Positions 36,344-48,674 of a DNA stretch of 64,000 nucleotides are shown piece by piece. The first letter of the stretch is position 1. Each line of letters begins with the position of its first letter. A program made the position numbers and the translations under genes. The DNA comes from Scleromitrula shiraiana (lineage: Eukaryota; Ascomycota; Leotiomycetes; Helotiales; Sclerotiniaceae). The notes under the pieces are model-generated. The model saw only the letters and a list, made by a program, of their open reading frames with translations. It ran no database searches and was not told where the DNA came from. The stretch lies in assembly GCA_028455995.1 (NCBI GenBank), contig JABELC010000008.1, forward strand, positions 372,001 through 436,000, in the 5' to 3' direction.

Positions 36344-37786
36344 ATGGATACAAGTTCACCTCTTACGCTGGTGAAAACCATGCTTCCAAAGATGCCATTA
36401 GTTGGCAAGACAGCATTACTGCATACATTGGGCATGTCAGAACATTCTCAACACTGGGATCTTCGAACAGAACTTACAGTTAATATCCTACGATCATTTA
36501 CATGTTCAGAGCCACAACCCATATCCAGAACTCAGAAAGTTACGCTGCAGGATCCGGGTATCAAGGGTACAATGTGGATTAGCAAAGCCACATTACCCAT
36601 ACCAGAAGAAGACGATATCCGACAAAAGCTTTTCCAAGTAATAGAGTATATGAAGGACCCGAATGAGCCACCAAGAGGGTTCACTCAACCAAAACTAGCA
36701 CCCGTAGAAGCAGAATGGACAGGTTATCGAGCTGGAGCCACCAAGAATTCAAATCCATTGCGAATCCCCGAATCTCAACAATACACTGAGATGATGAAAG
36801 AAGTCACCACACCCGTGACCATTCTCTACATCCACGGTGGAGCACATTGGCTATTAGATCCAGCTACATATCGCGACACATGCAAGAAACTAGCCAAATT
36901 AACAGGAGGCCGTGTACTCTCCCTCCGATATCGTCTAGCACCACAGAACCCATTCCCCGCTGCTCTCCTAGACTGCCTCCTAGCCTATCTCAACCTTCTC
37001 TACCCACAACCAGGATCATATCACACCCCAGTTCCCGCATCCAACATCGTTCTATCCGGGGATAGCGCGGGAGGAAACCTCTCACTCTCACTTCTCCAAC
37101 TTCTCCTCCATCTACAAACACACCAAATCCCCATAACCTTCAACGGATGCAAACGAGAAATTCCTCTCCCAGCCGGTCTAGCACTCAACTCCCCCTGGGC
37201 AGATATAACCTGTTCCTCGCCCTCCCACGAACTAAACAGCGGATACGATTACATTCCCCCACCGTCATTCGCACCCAACGGGATGACGTTCCCTCCGTGT
37301 AAAATCTGGCCTACCAATCCTCCCAGATCCAATATCTACGTTGAAGATGCGCTACTTTGCCATCCTCTCGTATCACCCCTCTCAGCCAAAAGCTGGGCAG
37401 GGAGTCCACCGATTATGGTCATCACGGGACAGGAATTATTAACCGATGAGGATAAAGTGATCGCTGGGAAAGCGGCGAGTCAGGGGGTAGTGGTTAGATA
37501 TGAAGAATATGAGACGATGCCTCATTGTTTTGCATTATTGTTAAAAGACTTAGAAGGGACGAGAAGATGTTTTAATAGTTGGGCGAAGTTTTGTAGGGAT
37601 GTGGTGGGTGATGGGAAGGCGGGGATGAGAACGAGTGGGTGTAGGATTGAAGCGAAGAGCTTGAAGGAGAAGGTGGTGGATGTGGAGGGATTGTGGAAGG
37701 AGAGTGATGAGGTTGTTGTGGGGAGGATGAGGGAGAAAGCGAGGGTTTTGGGGGGTAAGGCAGGAAATGAGATGGCGAGGTTATGA
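36344..37786 (+). CDS. Alpha/beta hydrolase of the hormone-sensitive-lipase type
   Basis: A single exon encodes 480 residues. It has the HSL-family oxyanion motif HGGAHW (164-169), the nucleophile elbow GDSAGGN (239-245, Ser241), a likely catalytic Asp in TGQELLTDEDK (about 368) and His394 in ETMPHCF. The region YRLAPQNPFPAALLD (196-210) is the usual family helix. Such enzymes hydrolyse short-chain or steryl esters; the substrate is unknown here. There is no signal peptide. Residues 265-330 hold an insertion rich in Pro and Ser (PWADITCSSPSHELNSG). The last 60 residues are basic and charged and extend beyond the fold. Codon use is ordinary. Confidence 0.85.
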   Translation: MDTSSPLTLVKTMLPKMPLVGKTALLHTLGMSEHSQHWDLRTELTVNILRSFTCSEPQPISRTQKVTLQDPGIKGTMWISKATLPIPEEDDIRQKLFQVIEYMKDPNEPPRGFTQPKLAPVEAEWTGYRAGATKNSNPLRIPESQQYTEMMKEVTTPVTILYIHGGAHWLLDPATYRDTCKKLAKLTGGRVLSLRYRLAPQNPFPAALLDCLLAYLNLLYPQPGSYHTPVPASNIVLSGDSAGGNLSLSLLQLLLHLQTHQIPITFNGCKREIPLPAGLALNSPWADITCSSPSHELNSGYDYIPPPSFAPNGMTFPPCKIWPTNPPRSNIYVEDALLCHPLVSPLSAKSWAGSPPIMVITGQELLTDEDKVIAGKAASQGVVVRYEEYETMPHCFALLLKDLEGTRRCFNSWAKFCRDVVGDGKAGMRTSGCRIEAKSLKEKVVDVEGLWKESDEVVVGRMREKARVLGGKAGNEMARL

Positions 37787-38363
37787 TGAGGATAGATTTG
37801 GAATAGAAACTTATTTGATAGAATGTTGGACATATTGTATATATAGATAATGAAAAAGAACTTTAAAGCCATATGCTAACCACTCGACAAGGCATAAATA
37901 CTTTTTATAGTGATAGTTCTGCACTTGTATATTATTCTACTGGTGCTTTCGCGGAATAGATACAAGTATACAAAAAAATCTAGTCAAAGGAAGCTCACAA
38001 AGGTAGTTGTAAAGCAGGCACATATGTAATCAGAAAAGACACAAAATTGCATTTTTCTCATCTCTATATAGTTCATGCTACCTATAGCGGGGGAGAATCT
38101 ACCATAGAACATGCATTTGGGTTTTCATATTATCCGAACAATTCATTAAAAATCTTTCTATCGTTTGAATATATTCCATGCAACCATTCATCCCATCACT
38201 CCACTGGATCTACCAGATGCCTTTCAAAATGTGGAAGGACACCGTGAATTTAAATATAAAGCGAATAACGCGCTCTCTATAAAATTGAGATTTTGATACG
38301 GATATGCAGGTGAAAAGAAAATAACCGTCCTATTCTGTTTATGCCGCAGTCGATATTAAGTGA
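37787..38363. other. Convergent 3' interval
   Basis: 577 bp tail-to-tail spacer between the hydrolase and HMG-CoA synthase. No gene is seen. Confidence 0.5.
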
Positions 38364-39944
38364 TTAAGCCTTGACTTCGTATTCTCTGCGGAACATGTCA
38401 TCGACGTTCTTGAGGTAGTAGGTATCTTTTGTGATAGTCTCTGGGTTTCCTGATGGTTGGTATGATTTTTGAAGATGGGCTTTCTTGCGGAGGTCGCACA
38501 TCTAAAAATGTGTTAGTAACTCATAGGCAACTCGTGGGCAGTTTCAAAAGTTGATGTCTTACCTGATCATAAACTTCTGGTGCAACAGTTCTGCGAGCAG
38601 CAAGTCGTTCCTTCAAGTTCAAGGACTTTGAGATGTGCTCTGTGGAACCAGAAACCTTCAGCGAGAACAAACTTGAAGCCAAACCACTTCCGTAGCTGAA
38701 AACACCAATTCTCTTTCCTTGAAGCGCAGCGCTTTCAACATTGCTCAAGATACTGACCAAACCACCGTAAACACTTGCGCAGTACATGTTTCCGCACATA
38801 GTTGGAACCTCAATAGAAGGTTGGACACGCTCATTGAAACGCTTCTTGGTCAAACCCATGAAAGTCTTTTCAACAACCTTGTCGCTCAAAGATTTGGTGT
38901 AGTCCATATCTCTTAATTCTGCTGGGACTTCAGCAAAGGCTGAGGAATTGGGGTTGTTCAAGTAATCGTTATATAACAGACGGGCATAGGATTTGGCGAC
39001 GAGCTTGCAAGTTGGGGCGTGGAAGGCCATGTAGTCGAATCTATCAAGAGCAGTCTTGGATAGTGCCTCCTCAGCAGCAGCTCCATTGGTGTGCCCGTTG
39101 GCAAGAGTCTTGAGAGTACCTTCCCTCTTGTTGTATGCCTTATAACAGGCATCGACTGCCTCAGTATAACACTTGATGGAGAAGTGACCGTCGACGATTG
39201 GGTATTCGCTAGTAAGATCTGGCTTGTAGAAGTCGTAGGCGTGTTGCATGTATGTACCTCTGAGACCAGGCTCAACAACGATTGGCGCATTTGGTCCAAT
39301 CAACATAGCGACAGCTCCTGCACCTCCAGTTGGACGAGCATTTCCCTTGGCGTACAAGGCAATATCTCCAGCTACTACAATAGCATCTCTTCCATCCCAT
39401 GCAGAAGATTCGATCCAGTTAACGCTGTTGAAAAAGGCATTGGTTCCACCATAACAAGCATTAACGGTATCAACACCCTCAATATTAGTGTTGTCTCCAA
39501 ATAACTGCATAAGAACAGACTTGACGGATTTCGATTTGTCAAGGATAGTCTCTGTACCAACTTCGAGACGTCCAATGGAGTTTGTGTCGATATTGTACTT
39601 GCTCAATAAACGAGATGTGACGGTCAAGGCAAAAGAGTAGATATCTGCCACAAATAAGTATAAGTTCCAAGTAAGTTTATAGACAATTTCCCACCTTCTG
39701 TATCATCGCAGAAGCTCATTTTAGTCTGGCCGAGACCAATTGTGTATTTTCCTTGACTAACTCCATCGAATTTTTCGAGTTCGGCTTGATCAACACACTG
39801 TATGATATGAAAGTTAGCTCTCTGAAATTAGGGAATAGAATTTCACAGGAGAATTCAGTAATGCTTAGAAGTTTAAACTCATACCTGACTTGGGAAGTAA
39901 ATTTCAATGGCTTTAATACCGATATTCTGAGGACGAGAAGACAT
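38364..39944 (-). CDS. ERG13: Hydroxymethylglutaryl-CoA synthase
   Basis: Four exons (39944-39885, 39797-39695, 39644-38563, 38501-38364) give 460 residues, the normal size. The enzyme condenses acetyl-CoA with acetoacetyl-CoA to HMG-CoA, an early step of the mevalonate and ergosterol pathway. Catalytic residues are in place: Glu86 in GTETILDKSKS, the acetyl-accepting Cys118 in NACYGGTNA, and His263 in FHAPTCKLVAKSY. The N-terminus (MSSRPQNIGIKAIEIYFPSQ then CVDQAELEKFDGVSQGKYTI) fits the fungal family and fixes the start. The last exon supplies a conserved tail, KNVDDMFRREYEVKA. No mitochondrial leader is seen, so the protein should be the cytosolic form. Confidence 0.95.
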
Positions 39945-42900
39945 GATGGGCGAGGGATCGAGGGGTGGTGAGGTTTCGATTTTGAATTTGAAGGAAGATA
40001 AAATAGATAACAGATAGAAATTCCTAAGGAAGCCTTTTCTATGTTTATGTAAAATCAACGAAGTTTATAACAACAATCGAGACTGAAGACAAAGATTTTT
40101 GTTAGTATTGTTGAAAATATTATATTAAAAGTTTCTTAGGATTGTATAACAAAAAACTGTGTATGAAGTTTTGGTAGGAGGAGGTGGTAGTAAAGGGGGG
40201 ATTGAGGGAAATAAAGAAATCGTCTATATTATTATTATTTTTGGTGGTAGTAGTATCGGTATAGCATTATTACTCGGTAGCATTATTATTATTATTATTA
40301 TTACAACTATCAAAACATCAAATCAAAGATTATTAGCCCACTTCATCACCCTCACCCACTAGAGCAAGGCCAACACAACCCACAGCCCGATAATCGGTAT
40401 ACAATCCTAATACAGTATAGATTAAGGAACGAACCTGGGCGGAAGTGGGCGGAAGTGGGCAAATCTTCACGCCATTTGTATGATTTGAACCACTCAACAT
40501 CCTTTCTCACTGAATAATACCCAATCCAATGTCACCATCTCGTGGGCCCCTCCCTCTCAACAGAAATATCAACTCGGGGTCCAACTTACAGATCTAGAAT
40601 ATGTACAGGAGAGACAAAAAATGATATCAACCCCGTTTTATTTGTATGGCTCGTTTTTATCTTCGAGAAGAGTTAGGAGAATGAGAGAGAGAGAGAGAGA
40701 GAAGATTCAAAGTTATAAAAGATATCGAAAAAGTATGGCAAACAAATTTTAACTTGATATGAGGGAGAATAATTTGATATTGATAGTCCGACGCCATACG
40801 TACATAGTACGGACTAAAGAAATTGTTACCATTCACTAATGCAGACCCCTGAATTTCTATTATTCTTCAATCCTCAGATGCAAAACCTCGAATCCATCAA
40901 ATCATATAATATATTCTTCTATTCCACCAGGAGAAGGGCATTTTGAAATCCGACCGGTGCTGCATATCAGAAAGATATTACAGTAGGATGTACTATTGTG
41001 GTTACCGGAATATGGCATTATCGAGCTGTATGAGAGGCAAGAATCGAACGAATGCGGTGCGACATGCAGGAACATGAAGCTATTTAGCCATTTAAAGAAT
41101 TGGTGATAGCGATTCGAGCAGCTTTCCATACTTTTTGAGCTTGCTATTCATCTATGTTTTAGCTTTACATTGAGCTGGAAAACTGCAGCTCTTTACAATT
41201 CTGTCTATCAGCTCGGCTATGTTCAGTTGAGGCTGGCTTCTCCATGAGCATTAGCACTGTGATCTTGAACATGTCGACGAAGCTCGAGTGCAGATGATGG
41301 CTGCCAAAATGACAAAATACATACACTCATCCAAATTTCTATGATTATATGATGGCCACGAAGCCAAAGAATCTAATGGAAATATAATCCACAATCTACG
41401 ATCCGTCATCTGCTTGGCAAGTTGGGTCGTTGACCGGATATGGATCAGATCTTTAATCACTCACCAACCATGAAAGTTCACGGCTCCTTCTCGTACCATG
41501 ACTTGTCATGTGGTAATGGGATTTAAACAACCATTCAAAATGTGCTCTTGAAGAGTCGAAGATTCCCAACCACATCCATGAACCCCGCTTGGTCCAGCAC
41601 AAATTTCAGCACAAATTACCTCACAATAACAATGACGGGTAGGCCCAGCCTTATCAGTATCTCCATCCCTCAAGTGCCCTGGAGTAGTTGCGGCTACAGA
41701 TATATTATCTCACTGATACTCCGCATCCGATTTGAGCCTGACTGTCGCAGGTATAATCTCGGCAAATGAAAGTATCAAGCTTCAACCTTTCACGCCTGGC
41801 TTAAGTATCAAGCGATGGTCTGATACTTTTGATACCAAGATCGAATTAGACTCTATTTCTCCAAATTGAAGCTACCACGTAAGAATGGAATCTTGTTCTA
41901 GAAGTCCCTAGTCCCTGACAGAGGCTTAGTTTTTTTTGATTCTTCCGTGGTGGATTTATCCGTTACTAACTAGTATCGGACCGGAAACTGGGATTGAGTA
42001 TGAAACTCTACAGTTGTAACGACTTCATCCGCCAAGTTCGTACGATATCATTATTTTGCTGATGCGAATAATCAAATTCAGAGGTGTTTAGTGAAGTAGG
42101 TAAAACTTCGTTGTATTTCGGCTTTTCCATGGACCGCTGCGAGCACTATTCCCTCTACATCTATCTACTTTTTGTCTACCAGTATACGGTTCTATCGATG
42201 AACCGAAATTCTAGGACAATGTTGAGTTAGGTTCAATCACGTTCTCTAAGACTGATAGTTCTTGACTATCAGTAGAATAGTCATCTGGTATTATCAAACG
42301 ACTCGGGTCTCAACGACAATAATACCAAGCGAATCTATCCAGTACCACAGTATATAAGTAGAGAAAAATGCCCCCCAACCCAAAGGTATATTAAACACCC
42401 GGATCATCATGACAGGTTCCTATTATAAGTACATGCTAAAGTGGCAAAGTAAGTGGATGGACCTTGTGACAATAAATCTTGTGTTCCCTCAGGCTTCAAC
42501 CCAAAAGAGGAATTCCCAGGTTCCTATCCGTATCAATCCGTATCAATCATATCATCAAGGCAAAAAGAGAAGAATGTTTTTTTTTTCTTTCAAGCATAAC
42601 TTCGGAGATTTGCACTCATTCTCTGCTAAAAGAAAAAAAGGGAAAGTTTTGGTCTTAAGAAAGATGCGATGAGAGCCAAGGAGAGAGCCAAGAGCCAAGA
42701 TGTGATGCCCGGTGTTCCTTCCGAATAATAAACGGATGGATGGTTGGTGTGCTGGGTACCTTCGTACTCAACTCAACTCAAATCGAATCAAATCGAATCA
42801 AATCCTTACTGTACCTGGGTAGGTACTGAAGTGTACTTTATTTCAATTTAATTATTGAAATGGAATAAAATAATTGGTTATTTCTTCATACTCTCTCTAA

Positions 42901-42959
42901 AGCTCTAAACTATATTTGTTTCAAAAGTTTCGACTTTACTCTACTAAGTAGTGATAGAC

Positions 42960-42960
<1 letters not shown>

Positions 42961-43014
<54 letters not shown>

Positions 43015-43016
43015 TT
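42961..43016. repeat. (TTTA)n microsatellite
   Basis: About 14 perfect tetranucleotide units. Confidence 0.95.
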
Positions 43017-43420
43017 AATATCAGATCAAGTCCTCTAACACACCACCACCTTTTCTCTATTGATATTTATATAATAACTTATATATATAATAAGAACAAT
43101 GGATTTTACTTAGTTAATAAACTATTTTAAAAATATATCAAGATTTTTCCAAAATATTAGTATATATAGTAATAAACCTTATTTAAGGACAAAAACGAGA
43201 ATTGAATAAACTCATAATAAAATCTTTCTTGTTATACCAATATCAAAAAGAAGAGGCACTCTCTTTATAGTAAAGAGAAAAGGCACATTTTTTATCCTTT
43301 ACCTAATCAAGTTTAAAAAGTTTAATTCTCAGATAAAAAACCCGTGTTAAAAACTAGCCCTGTACGGAAGTAGAAGGTAGGTAAACCTTGGAATAACCAT
43401 TATAACTTTGTCTCGCTCTC

Positions 43421-43456
43421 AAACATCCAAACATCCAAACATCCAAACATCTAAAC
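43421..43456. repeat. AAACATCC tandem repeat
   Basis: Four and a half 8-bp units, the last with a C to T change. Confidence 0.9.
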
Positions 43457-44077
43457 ACCACCATTTTCTCTCTATCTATCTCTATCTATCTCTCTGTCTC
43501 TCTCTCTCTTCCCTTCCCCCTTCCCTTCATACCTAACCTGACCTAACTGTATTTCATATCCTCGAATCTTATTTTTTAATCCTACTACACTGTACCCCCC
43601 CCCTACACTCTGTACCCTTTACTTATATCTATCTGGAATCAATTAGGTTTTTCCCAATTCGAATTAGAAAATTCATTCATTCATTCACTCATTCATTATT
43701 ATTATTATTATTATTCAATCCATCCATCTTATCCATCCATCCATTCCATTCCACTTACAAATCCAATACAAACTTCACCCACCCCCAAATCTCTCAATTA
43801 CAAGAATATTATCGTACAACAATAACCAAATATATACATCTCAAATCAATCATATTTTATTTATTTATTTATTTATTAATTACTTACCATATCATATTAT
43901 ATGAACCCTATTTACGACTTCCAATTTGTTTTACATGACATATACCCATGAAAAGAAAAGCGATTACAATTGAATTTAAAAGGAAGGTCAATTTCTAAGT
44001 GACCTGGGTCGTGTGTGTAGTGTAGCGTTTAACCCTCTCCGGGAGAGTGCCGACATTCACTCGAAAGAAAATTAAGA

Positions 44078-46305
44078 ATGGGCGAATCCGATCCTTCACA
44101 TATCGGTGTTAATCGAAGGGAATCAACAAGGTCGACGCGATTATCTACGGAAATGTACGAAGATGATGAAGATGATTATGCTTTGGCTGCGATGGGAATT
44201 TCAGATGGATTTAGACCTTCGGATGGGGGACAAGGACAAGATTATAGACCACCACAACCTCAACCTCAACCTCAATCACAACCACAACCACCACCACCAT
44301 CAATAACTGAGAGAAGAAGACCAAATACACCACCGCCGCGACCTTCGAGTATGACAAAACCTAAAGGAATTGATTCGTTTGCTTTACGACACGATGGCGG
44401 AATGGGTTCGATGCCTTCAAGAGGTCCCATGTATGGATCTGGTTATGGGTCTGGTATAGATAGTGGAATGACAAGAGCATCAAGTATTTCGACTGTTTCG
44501 ACAATCATGAGGGCAGAAAGTCCATATCAAGGCCCTTCCGGTCCTTCGCATCCATATAATATGTACCCACAGGAATCACGATTAGTAAGAACGGCAAGTA
44601 TAGCGACAACTTCGACAGTACCTGCATCACAAGAAAGATCCTACACAGGTCCAAGCGGACCAACACATCCCTATGGCATGTACCCTCAAAATACCGTACC
44701 GGGGAGCGAGGTAGATACTATGCGAGTAGTACCTATTCCTGTGGGATTTCCAGGTCTCAATGATGATTACCAACGACGTCTGGGTCCCGAGGGAGAGGAG
44801 GCTGCCGATCTTATAGGACCTGATGGACATACAGAACAACTTCCACCCTACACAAAATATCCAGATAATGCCCTGGCGAGGAAAACAAGGCCTGAAGTTC
44901 AAGTACCAGCTGCTATTGCCGGTGCGGGAGGAATGGGTTTAGCGACGAGAGATCCCGAGTTTGCATCTCGGGAGGACCTTAATTCACCACAATCTCGACA
45001 ATCTACACGTAGTATAATATCCGACTCATCTTCTCAACATGTTAATACCGCTGCGATGGAGTATTCAGAGAAACCTCAATTGAAGGCATGGCAGATTGCA
45101 GCAAGAAGGAAGCTATGTGGTATTGTTCCCGTATGGGTGGTCGTTTTGATTGCATTGGTGTTTGTCCTTTTCGGAATTATCCTAGGAGCAGTGTTCGCCG
45201 TGTTACGTCCGAATCACAATGGCCCCAAACAACACCACAATTCTAACCCTAACGATCAGTAGGTTTTGCTTTATCTATAATATAAGTATAGTCTTTACTA
45301 ATTTGTGATAGAAATACACCAACTACTGTATATGCTACTATGACTACCACCTTCGATGCTACACCACTCTCAACAGTTCCAGCTAATTTACCAACGCTAC
45401 CTGTGGGAACATATGCAATGCCCATAACCGTCCCATCAACAGCTCAAAGCAGCTGTATTCTTAACACGGCCGAAAATTTTGCTTGGAGTTGCTCGATAGC
45501 AATGACTCCACTGCAAATGACAATAACCGAACTTCAAGGAGGAACGGATCTTGCGAATAACGAAATAATAATGGGTTATGGCAACAATTTTATGAACTTC
45601 TTTCCATACGGAGCCCAACCACCAATTTTATCATCGGCCCAAGTGCTGTCACTTGTCAATGATTCACAATATCCTGGCCGAGGACCCGCATGGTTCTTTC
45701 AGATGAGATACAACAAACTTGTAGTGTTACCACAGAACGCCCTCTCCACTACCTCTAACACGAAGCGTGGTTACGATGCAGCGCAATTTATGGGCCGAAA
45801 AGGGGTTGCTCAAGTAGGAGAACAGCCTTGGTTCTGCTATTGGAATGGAACTTTACTAGAGACCTTTATCTATGTTAATGAGACCAGCAGTTCGTCAGCC
45901 TCAGCTACTACCAGTGCCTCAACTACATCCGCCACAGACACAAACACATACTCGTCTGATGTACCAACGCCTACATCAGGCAACACACAACAATCGGGTT
46001 CTTCCTCATCTGGAGCGTCTCAAAATCCTAAATTCTTATCACAATACCCCAAGGTATACAAGGTTGTTGAGCGTCGAGTCCCTCGAAGTGATATGACCGT
46101 CGCTCCGTACTGTGTGGCCCATCAAATTCAATCAGATGGTTCCGCTTCGCCAGTTCTCAACAGCACTGGTTTACCGGTTACTGTTTATTTGAATGAGACT
46201 GAGCCTACCACTGTATCGCAATTAACTGACCGCAGTCTCGTGGCCACCAATTTGCAGGAGCGAGATTCAGACTCGGATTGCGGATGTGTATGGCTTTCCT
46301 CTTGA
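44078..46305 (+). CDS. Single-pass membrane protein with a C-terminal DUF7820-type domain
   Basis: Two exons (44078-45258 and 45312-46305) give 724 residues. The N-terminal half is disordered, with a Pro/Gln run (about residues 65-75) and a duplicated GPSGPxHPYxMYPQ motif near residues 152 and 191. One strong transmembrane segment lies at about 348-372 (VPVWVVVLIALVFVLFGIIL) after a basic ARRK. The C-terminal half has Cys pairs and Trp residues (SSCILNTAENFAWSCSI, GRGPAWFFQMRY, QPWFCYWNG) and a Ser/Thr-rich linker, then ends in SDCGCVWLSS. This layout matches fungal proteins I recall as DUF7820; their function is unknown. Topology with the C-terminal domain outside is inferred from the positive-inside rule and the Ser/Thr stretch. 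Confidence 0.78.
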
Positions 46306-47212
46306 GCATCTATAAGACCAGACGTATTTAATTGGGTGGTTCTCAGGCTTTGATTTTTAATAAGGAGTTATCATGGATCGGATTAGAACAACTGTACATT
46401 TGATCGAAATGGGGTGGAATGGATGGGATATTGGCGTTTATGGAAATGAAATACCGAGGTGTGGCATAGCAGATTTTTTTCCTTTGAATATTTTCATTTT
46501 TTTATATATTATATTAGGAGCACTTGGATGGGATCAGTGCTGGATGGATGTAGGTTATGGGAAACTCATGGTAGGGGGGAAACGAATCTCTTCACTGTCG
46601 TTTCGGGTATGTTAAAATGGAAGGGAAGGGAAAGGGATGGAAAGGACGGGATTACAGGGGGATCTATCATGAAGAAGGGATATATATGACTTTTACTAGT
46701 AAAGTTCAGAGAAACTCTCACCTGTTTGAATTTTCTTGGATGAATAGGGAAAGATGGATTGATGGATGAATAGATGGATGCATGCATGGATTGAATCATT
46801 ATTTAAATAGGTTCTCTTCATACAATGGTAATTAATCCATTTCTGGGACGCAATGCAATGCTATGCTATGTAATGGGATGGGTGAAGAGGATGGGATGCG
46901 ATGGGATGCGATGCTATATCATATCTTAGGAAAAAATATTATTCTTAACAAACAATGTGTCTTGCTTGAATTATGACTTCTTGATCTTTGGTGACTTGGT
47001 GACTTATTTATCGTCGTTGTGGGTATCTATTAATCTATGTATCTTTCAGTTCTGAACCTTCCTTCCCCATTGCTGTTGTTGCTGTTTTCATGAAGAACTG
47101 TCTGTTTAGATCTGCTCTATGCAATGACCGTGTCGATAAACATCGTTAGCTCGTCACTTGCCATCCTCATTTTTCGCCTCTCCCTCTCCCACTTCCTTTT
47201 CCTCACCGTTCT
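46306..47212. other. Convergent 3' interval
   Basis: 907 bp between the DUF7820-type gene and the CCDC174-like gene. It holds GGATG-rich short repeats (46740-46775, 46860-46915). No gene is recognised. Confidence 0.5.
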
Positions 47213-48310
47213 TTACCTCCCCCTTCCCCCCACCCCATCCTGCCCGTCCCCATCCTCACCCTCACCCTCACCAACCCCCAACTCCCCTCCCAGCCCCTCC
47301 AAAAACCTATCCGCCCTCTTCCTCGCCCTCATCTCCCCAACAACCCTCCTCCTCTCCTCCACCTCCCTCCTCCTCCGCTCCCTCTCTTTTTCCCTCTCCC
47401 CCCTAACCCTAACCGTCTCCGCTCTCTGCTCCTCCAAACTCCTCATCTCCTTTTCCCTATCCCCTGCTTCTTTCGAAAACCCATAAAACCCCGTCCCCTT
47501 CCTCCGCATCTCCTTATCCGCCTCATAGTGCGTCGCTTCGGGGGGCGTCGCACTCCTATCTCTCTTCCTCGCCAGCTCCTCCATTTTCCTTGCCGCGTCC
47601 GCGTCGAGTGTGGATGTGAATGCGGCGCTTTGTATCGTGTCGCCGTAGATGATCGATGATTCGGGGAGAGTAGGTCGCGCGGATATTTCTTCCAGATCTT
47701 GGAGACCGCGTTGACGGGCTAGGATGCGGCGATCCATGCGGTGTTTGGAGGCGAGTGTTCCTTTTATTAAGCGGCCGTATTCATCTTCGTATTCTACAAT
47801 TTCTCCTTCTCCTTCTTCATCTTCGGGGTCGGAATCGGAATCGGAGTTGGGATTCTGGTTGAGAGTTTTCTCGGCCCATTTGCGATCGAAATCTATGAGT
47901 TCTTCTGGGGGATTGTCGGCTCCGTCGTGATCGCCGCGTTTGAGACGGTTGTATATTTTTGCTTTGGCTTCTAGACGCTTTTTACTTCGGTGGAAAGTAT
48001 TGCCATCGATTGGGTCTCCTCCTGATGGAGTTTTGATCTTTGTGTATCCATTTTCGTTATCATCTTCTTCTAAATCTTTAGCGGCGCGCTTTTTGGAGCC
48101 TTTGTTGTGGTTTTTGAAGATATCTTCTTTGGTTTTGGAGGGACGTGGTCGCCCTCTGGTTGTGGTGGATGTGGATGAGTTTGAGGAGGAGAGGAGGGAG
48201 GTAAGTGTAGAACTGAATGATAGATTTGTGGAAGAGGATAATTCTTTGGCGGATGGATCGTGGAGTTTTGGTTTCTTAAAATTATATAGATTATTCGGGT
48301 CGTTTGACAT
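47213..48310 (-). CDS. CCDC174-like nuclear coiled-coil protein
   Basis: A single exon encodes 365 residues from the Met at 48310; an upstream in-frame Met at 48334 would add 8. The N-terminus is Ser-rich with basic patches (RGRPRPSKTKEDIF, KGSKKRAAK). A conserved middle block, IVEYEDEYGRLIKGTLAS, and the C-terminal block HYEADKEMRRKGTGFYGFSK match the CCDC174 family as I know it (DUF4078 region). In animals CCDC174 is an RNA-splicing or exon-junction-associated nuclear protein; the fungal role is not established. From about residue 290 the sequence becomes almost pure Arg/Glu coiled coil and then Gly/Glu/Asp repeats, and the DNA there (47150-47480) is strongly C-rich on the plus strand. Confidence 0.75.
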   Translation of the reverse strand: MSNDPNNLYNFKKPKLHDPSAKELSSSTNLSFSSTLTSLLSSSNSSTSTTTRGRPRPSKTKEDIFKNHNKGSKKRAAKDLEEDDNENGYTKIKTPSGGDPIDGNTFHRSKKRLEAKAKIYNRLKRGDHDGADNPPEELIDFDRKWAEKTLNQNPNSDSDSDPEDEEGEGEIVEYEDEYGRLIKGTLASKHRMDRRILARQRGLQDLEEISARPTLPESSIIYGDTIQSAAFTSTLDADAARKMEELARKRDRSATPPEATHYEADKEMRRKGTGFYGFSKEAGDREKEMRSLEEQRAETVRVRGEREKERERRRREVEERRRVVGEMRARKRADRFLEGLGGELGVGEGEGEDGDGQDGVGGRGR

Positions 48311-48674
48311 TTTGAATTGAGTTGTTGGATTCAATATGTCAATAGGAGGAGATGATATTATGTTTGGAGATTGATAGATAGACGGATAGATAGATAAGGC
48401 TGAGAAAAGCAGGGACTTTTAAAGTCGTCGCCTTGTCGCTTCTAGATCCTCCAATTAAACGACTAAAGTGGATCAAAAAGGCGGGGCATCGAATACAAGC
48501 CTGGATAGGTATATCTGCGAGATCGGATTATTATATAGAAACCCCACCAATACTTCAACTTCTCTGTGTTCAGCATCAAGTTTGATCTTCAGGTACATAC
48601 AAAGCTTGCTCAGACATATCAACCTCCCATATTACGAACCTACTTGCAATCATCAATTTTACATTCAATTCAAA
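48311..48674. promoter_or_regulatory. Divergent promoter region, CCDC174-like gene and homoserine dehydrogenase
   Basis: 364 bp between two opposite start codons. No clear amino-acid-control (TGACTC) element was found by eye. Confidence 0.45.

Larger units (their letters stand above)
39945..44077. other. 4.1 kb gene-free interval with simple repeats
   Basis: This is the longest non-coding stretch in the gene-bearing half. It holds a GGGCGGAAGT direct repeat (40437-40460), a GA tract near 40684-40702, a (TTTA)n array of about 14 units (42961-43016), an A+T-rich patch (43040-43350), an AAACATCC array (43421-43456), (ATT)n near 40282-40303 and 43697-43714, and CT-rich tracts near 43465-43515. 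Small open frames are unrelated to known domains. Part of it must be the promoter and leader regions of the HMG-CoA synthase and DUF7820-type genes. Confidence 0.5.

Noticed and set aside
42352..42672. TATATAAG followed by ATG and an 87-residue open frame
   Set aside because: It looks like a promoter and small gene, but the upstream ATG frame stops at once, a joining intron would be about 30 bp, and the protein shows no family features.
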